From the NCBI RefSeq assembly GCF_019753765.1, contig NZ_JAIJZW010000003.1:62001-126000 (forward strand): DNA of 64,000 bases, written 5' to 3'. The notes under the pieces are model-generated. The model had not been told where the DNA came from. It was given only the letters and a program-made list of their open reading frames with translations, and ran no database searches. Both the position numbers and the translations under genes were made by a program. This DNA comes from Microbacterium marinilacus (lineage in GTDB: Bacteria; Actinomycetota; Actinomycetes; Actinomycetales; Microbacteriaceae). This document shows, one piece after another, positions 63,906 through 64,000 of the stretch (position 1 is its first letter; the number at the start of each line of letters is the position of its first letter).

Positions 63906-64000
63906 TCACTTCGCGCGCAGGATCGCCGGCACGAACGAGTGCGCGTCCGGGATCGCTCCGGGCGTCACGCGCTTGCGGAACACCCAGTACGACCAGGCCT
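63906..64000 (-). CDS. cydB: Cytochrome bd oxidase subunit II, C-terminal end (partial)
   Basis: The last 30 codons of a minus-strand gene run off the window edge. They read AWSYWVFRKRV, then TPGAIPDAHSFVPAILRAK and stop, the typical CydB end after its last membrane helix. Its position just upstream of cydDC completes the usual cydAB-cydDC order. CydB forms the quinol oxidase with CydA. Confidence 0.8.
   Translation of the reverse strand, partial: AWSYWVFRKRVTPGAIPDAHSFVPAILRAK

Overview
The window is about 64 kb of very GC-rich DNA with dense, often 4-bp-overlapping genes, many GTG/TTG starts, leaderless-looking promoters, a fused CydDC exporter and short intergenic hairpin repeats. Together these fit a high-GC Gram-positive actinomycete, most likely a Microbacteriaceae member of the Microbacterium type. 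The taxonomic call is inference. I see no rRNA, tRNA, CRISPR array, transposase or prophage gene, and no gene-free stretch longer than about 250 bp.

Layout. 1-2.6 kb: 2-keto-3-deoxygluconate catabolism (kinase, KDPG aldolase, IclR regulator). 2.7-10.5 kb: M13 peptidase, uridine-kinase-like protein, SWIM/SNF2 helicase, a beta-lactamase-fold protein without its catalytic serine motif, and a VapBC-type toxin-antitoxin pair. 10.6-15.2 kb: a minus-strand locus, partly lower in GC, that encodes two related exported two-cysteine peptides, a lipoprotein, a peptidoglycan-binding membrane-fusion adaptor, an ABC ATPase and a MacB/FtsX-like permease. This is the best candidate for an undescribed system. 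15.3-19.3 kb: PadR regulator, LigM-like tetrahydrofolate-dependent O-demethylase, PurU and MetF, forming an aromatic O-demethylation and C1-recycling operon. 19.5-21.7 kb: TetR, a DUF1304 membrane protein and an oxidoreductase with an in-frame stop. 21.7-24.7 kb: NqrB/RnfD-like membrane flavin reductase fusion, ApbE flavin transferase and FMN-binding lipoprotein (extracytoplasmic electron transfer). 24.8-37.8 kb: a carbohydrate cluster with ROK kinase, CUT1 ABC importer, DUF624 protein, PdxA-like dehydrogenase, four-carbon acid-sugar kinase, DeoR regulator, sialidase-fold protein, aldo/keto reductase, HpcH/HpaI aldolase and sucrose phosphorylase. 37.8-42.9 kb: MFS transporter and the 2-methylcitrate genes prpD-prpB-prpC. 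42.9-48.6 kb: MntA/HepT toxin-antitoxin, a second PurU, an IclR regulator, a DesK/LuxR-type two-component pair, a small membrane exporter-like protein and a DUF4166 protein. 48.7-52.9 kb: pcaHGBDC, the protocatechuate branch of the beta-ketoadipate pathway. 53.0-58.9 kb: Dpp-type ABC transporter with a divergent Lrp regulator. 59-64 kb: HAD phosphatase, small conserved protein, fused CydDC and the end of CydB.

How the parts work together. LigM would make protocatechuate from vanillate while loading a methyl group on tetrahydrofolate. MetF and PurU can return that carbon to free tetrahydrofolate, and PcaHGBDC would take the ring to 3-oxoadipate. An 11-bp palindrome CCACTNAGTGG recurs near pcaH, near the purU2/iclR divergent pair and downstream of the helicase, with a degenerate copy near prpD. 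Copies of TGCGCGAA mark both the sugar ABC operon and the DeoR/sialidase-fold divergent promoter and suggest one DeoR regulon. Several families of intergenic hairpin repeats occur. One copy lies inside cydDC and encodes the linker between the two halves of the protein.
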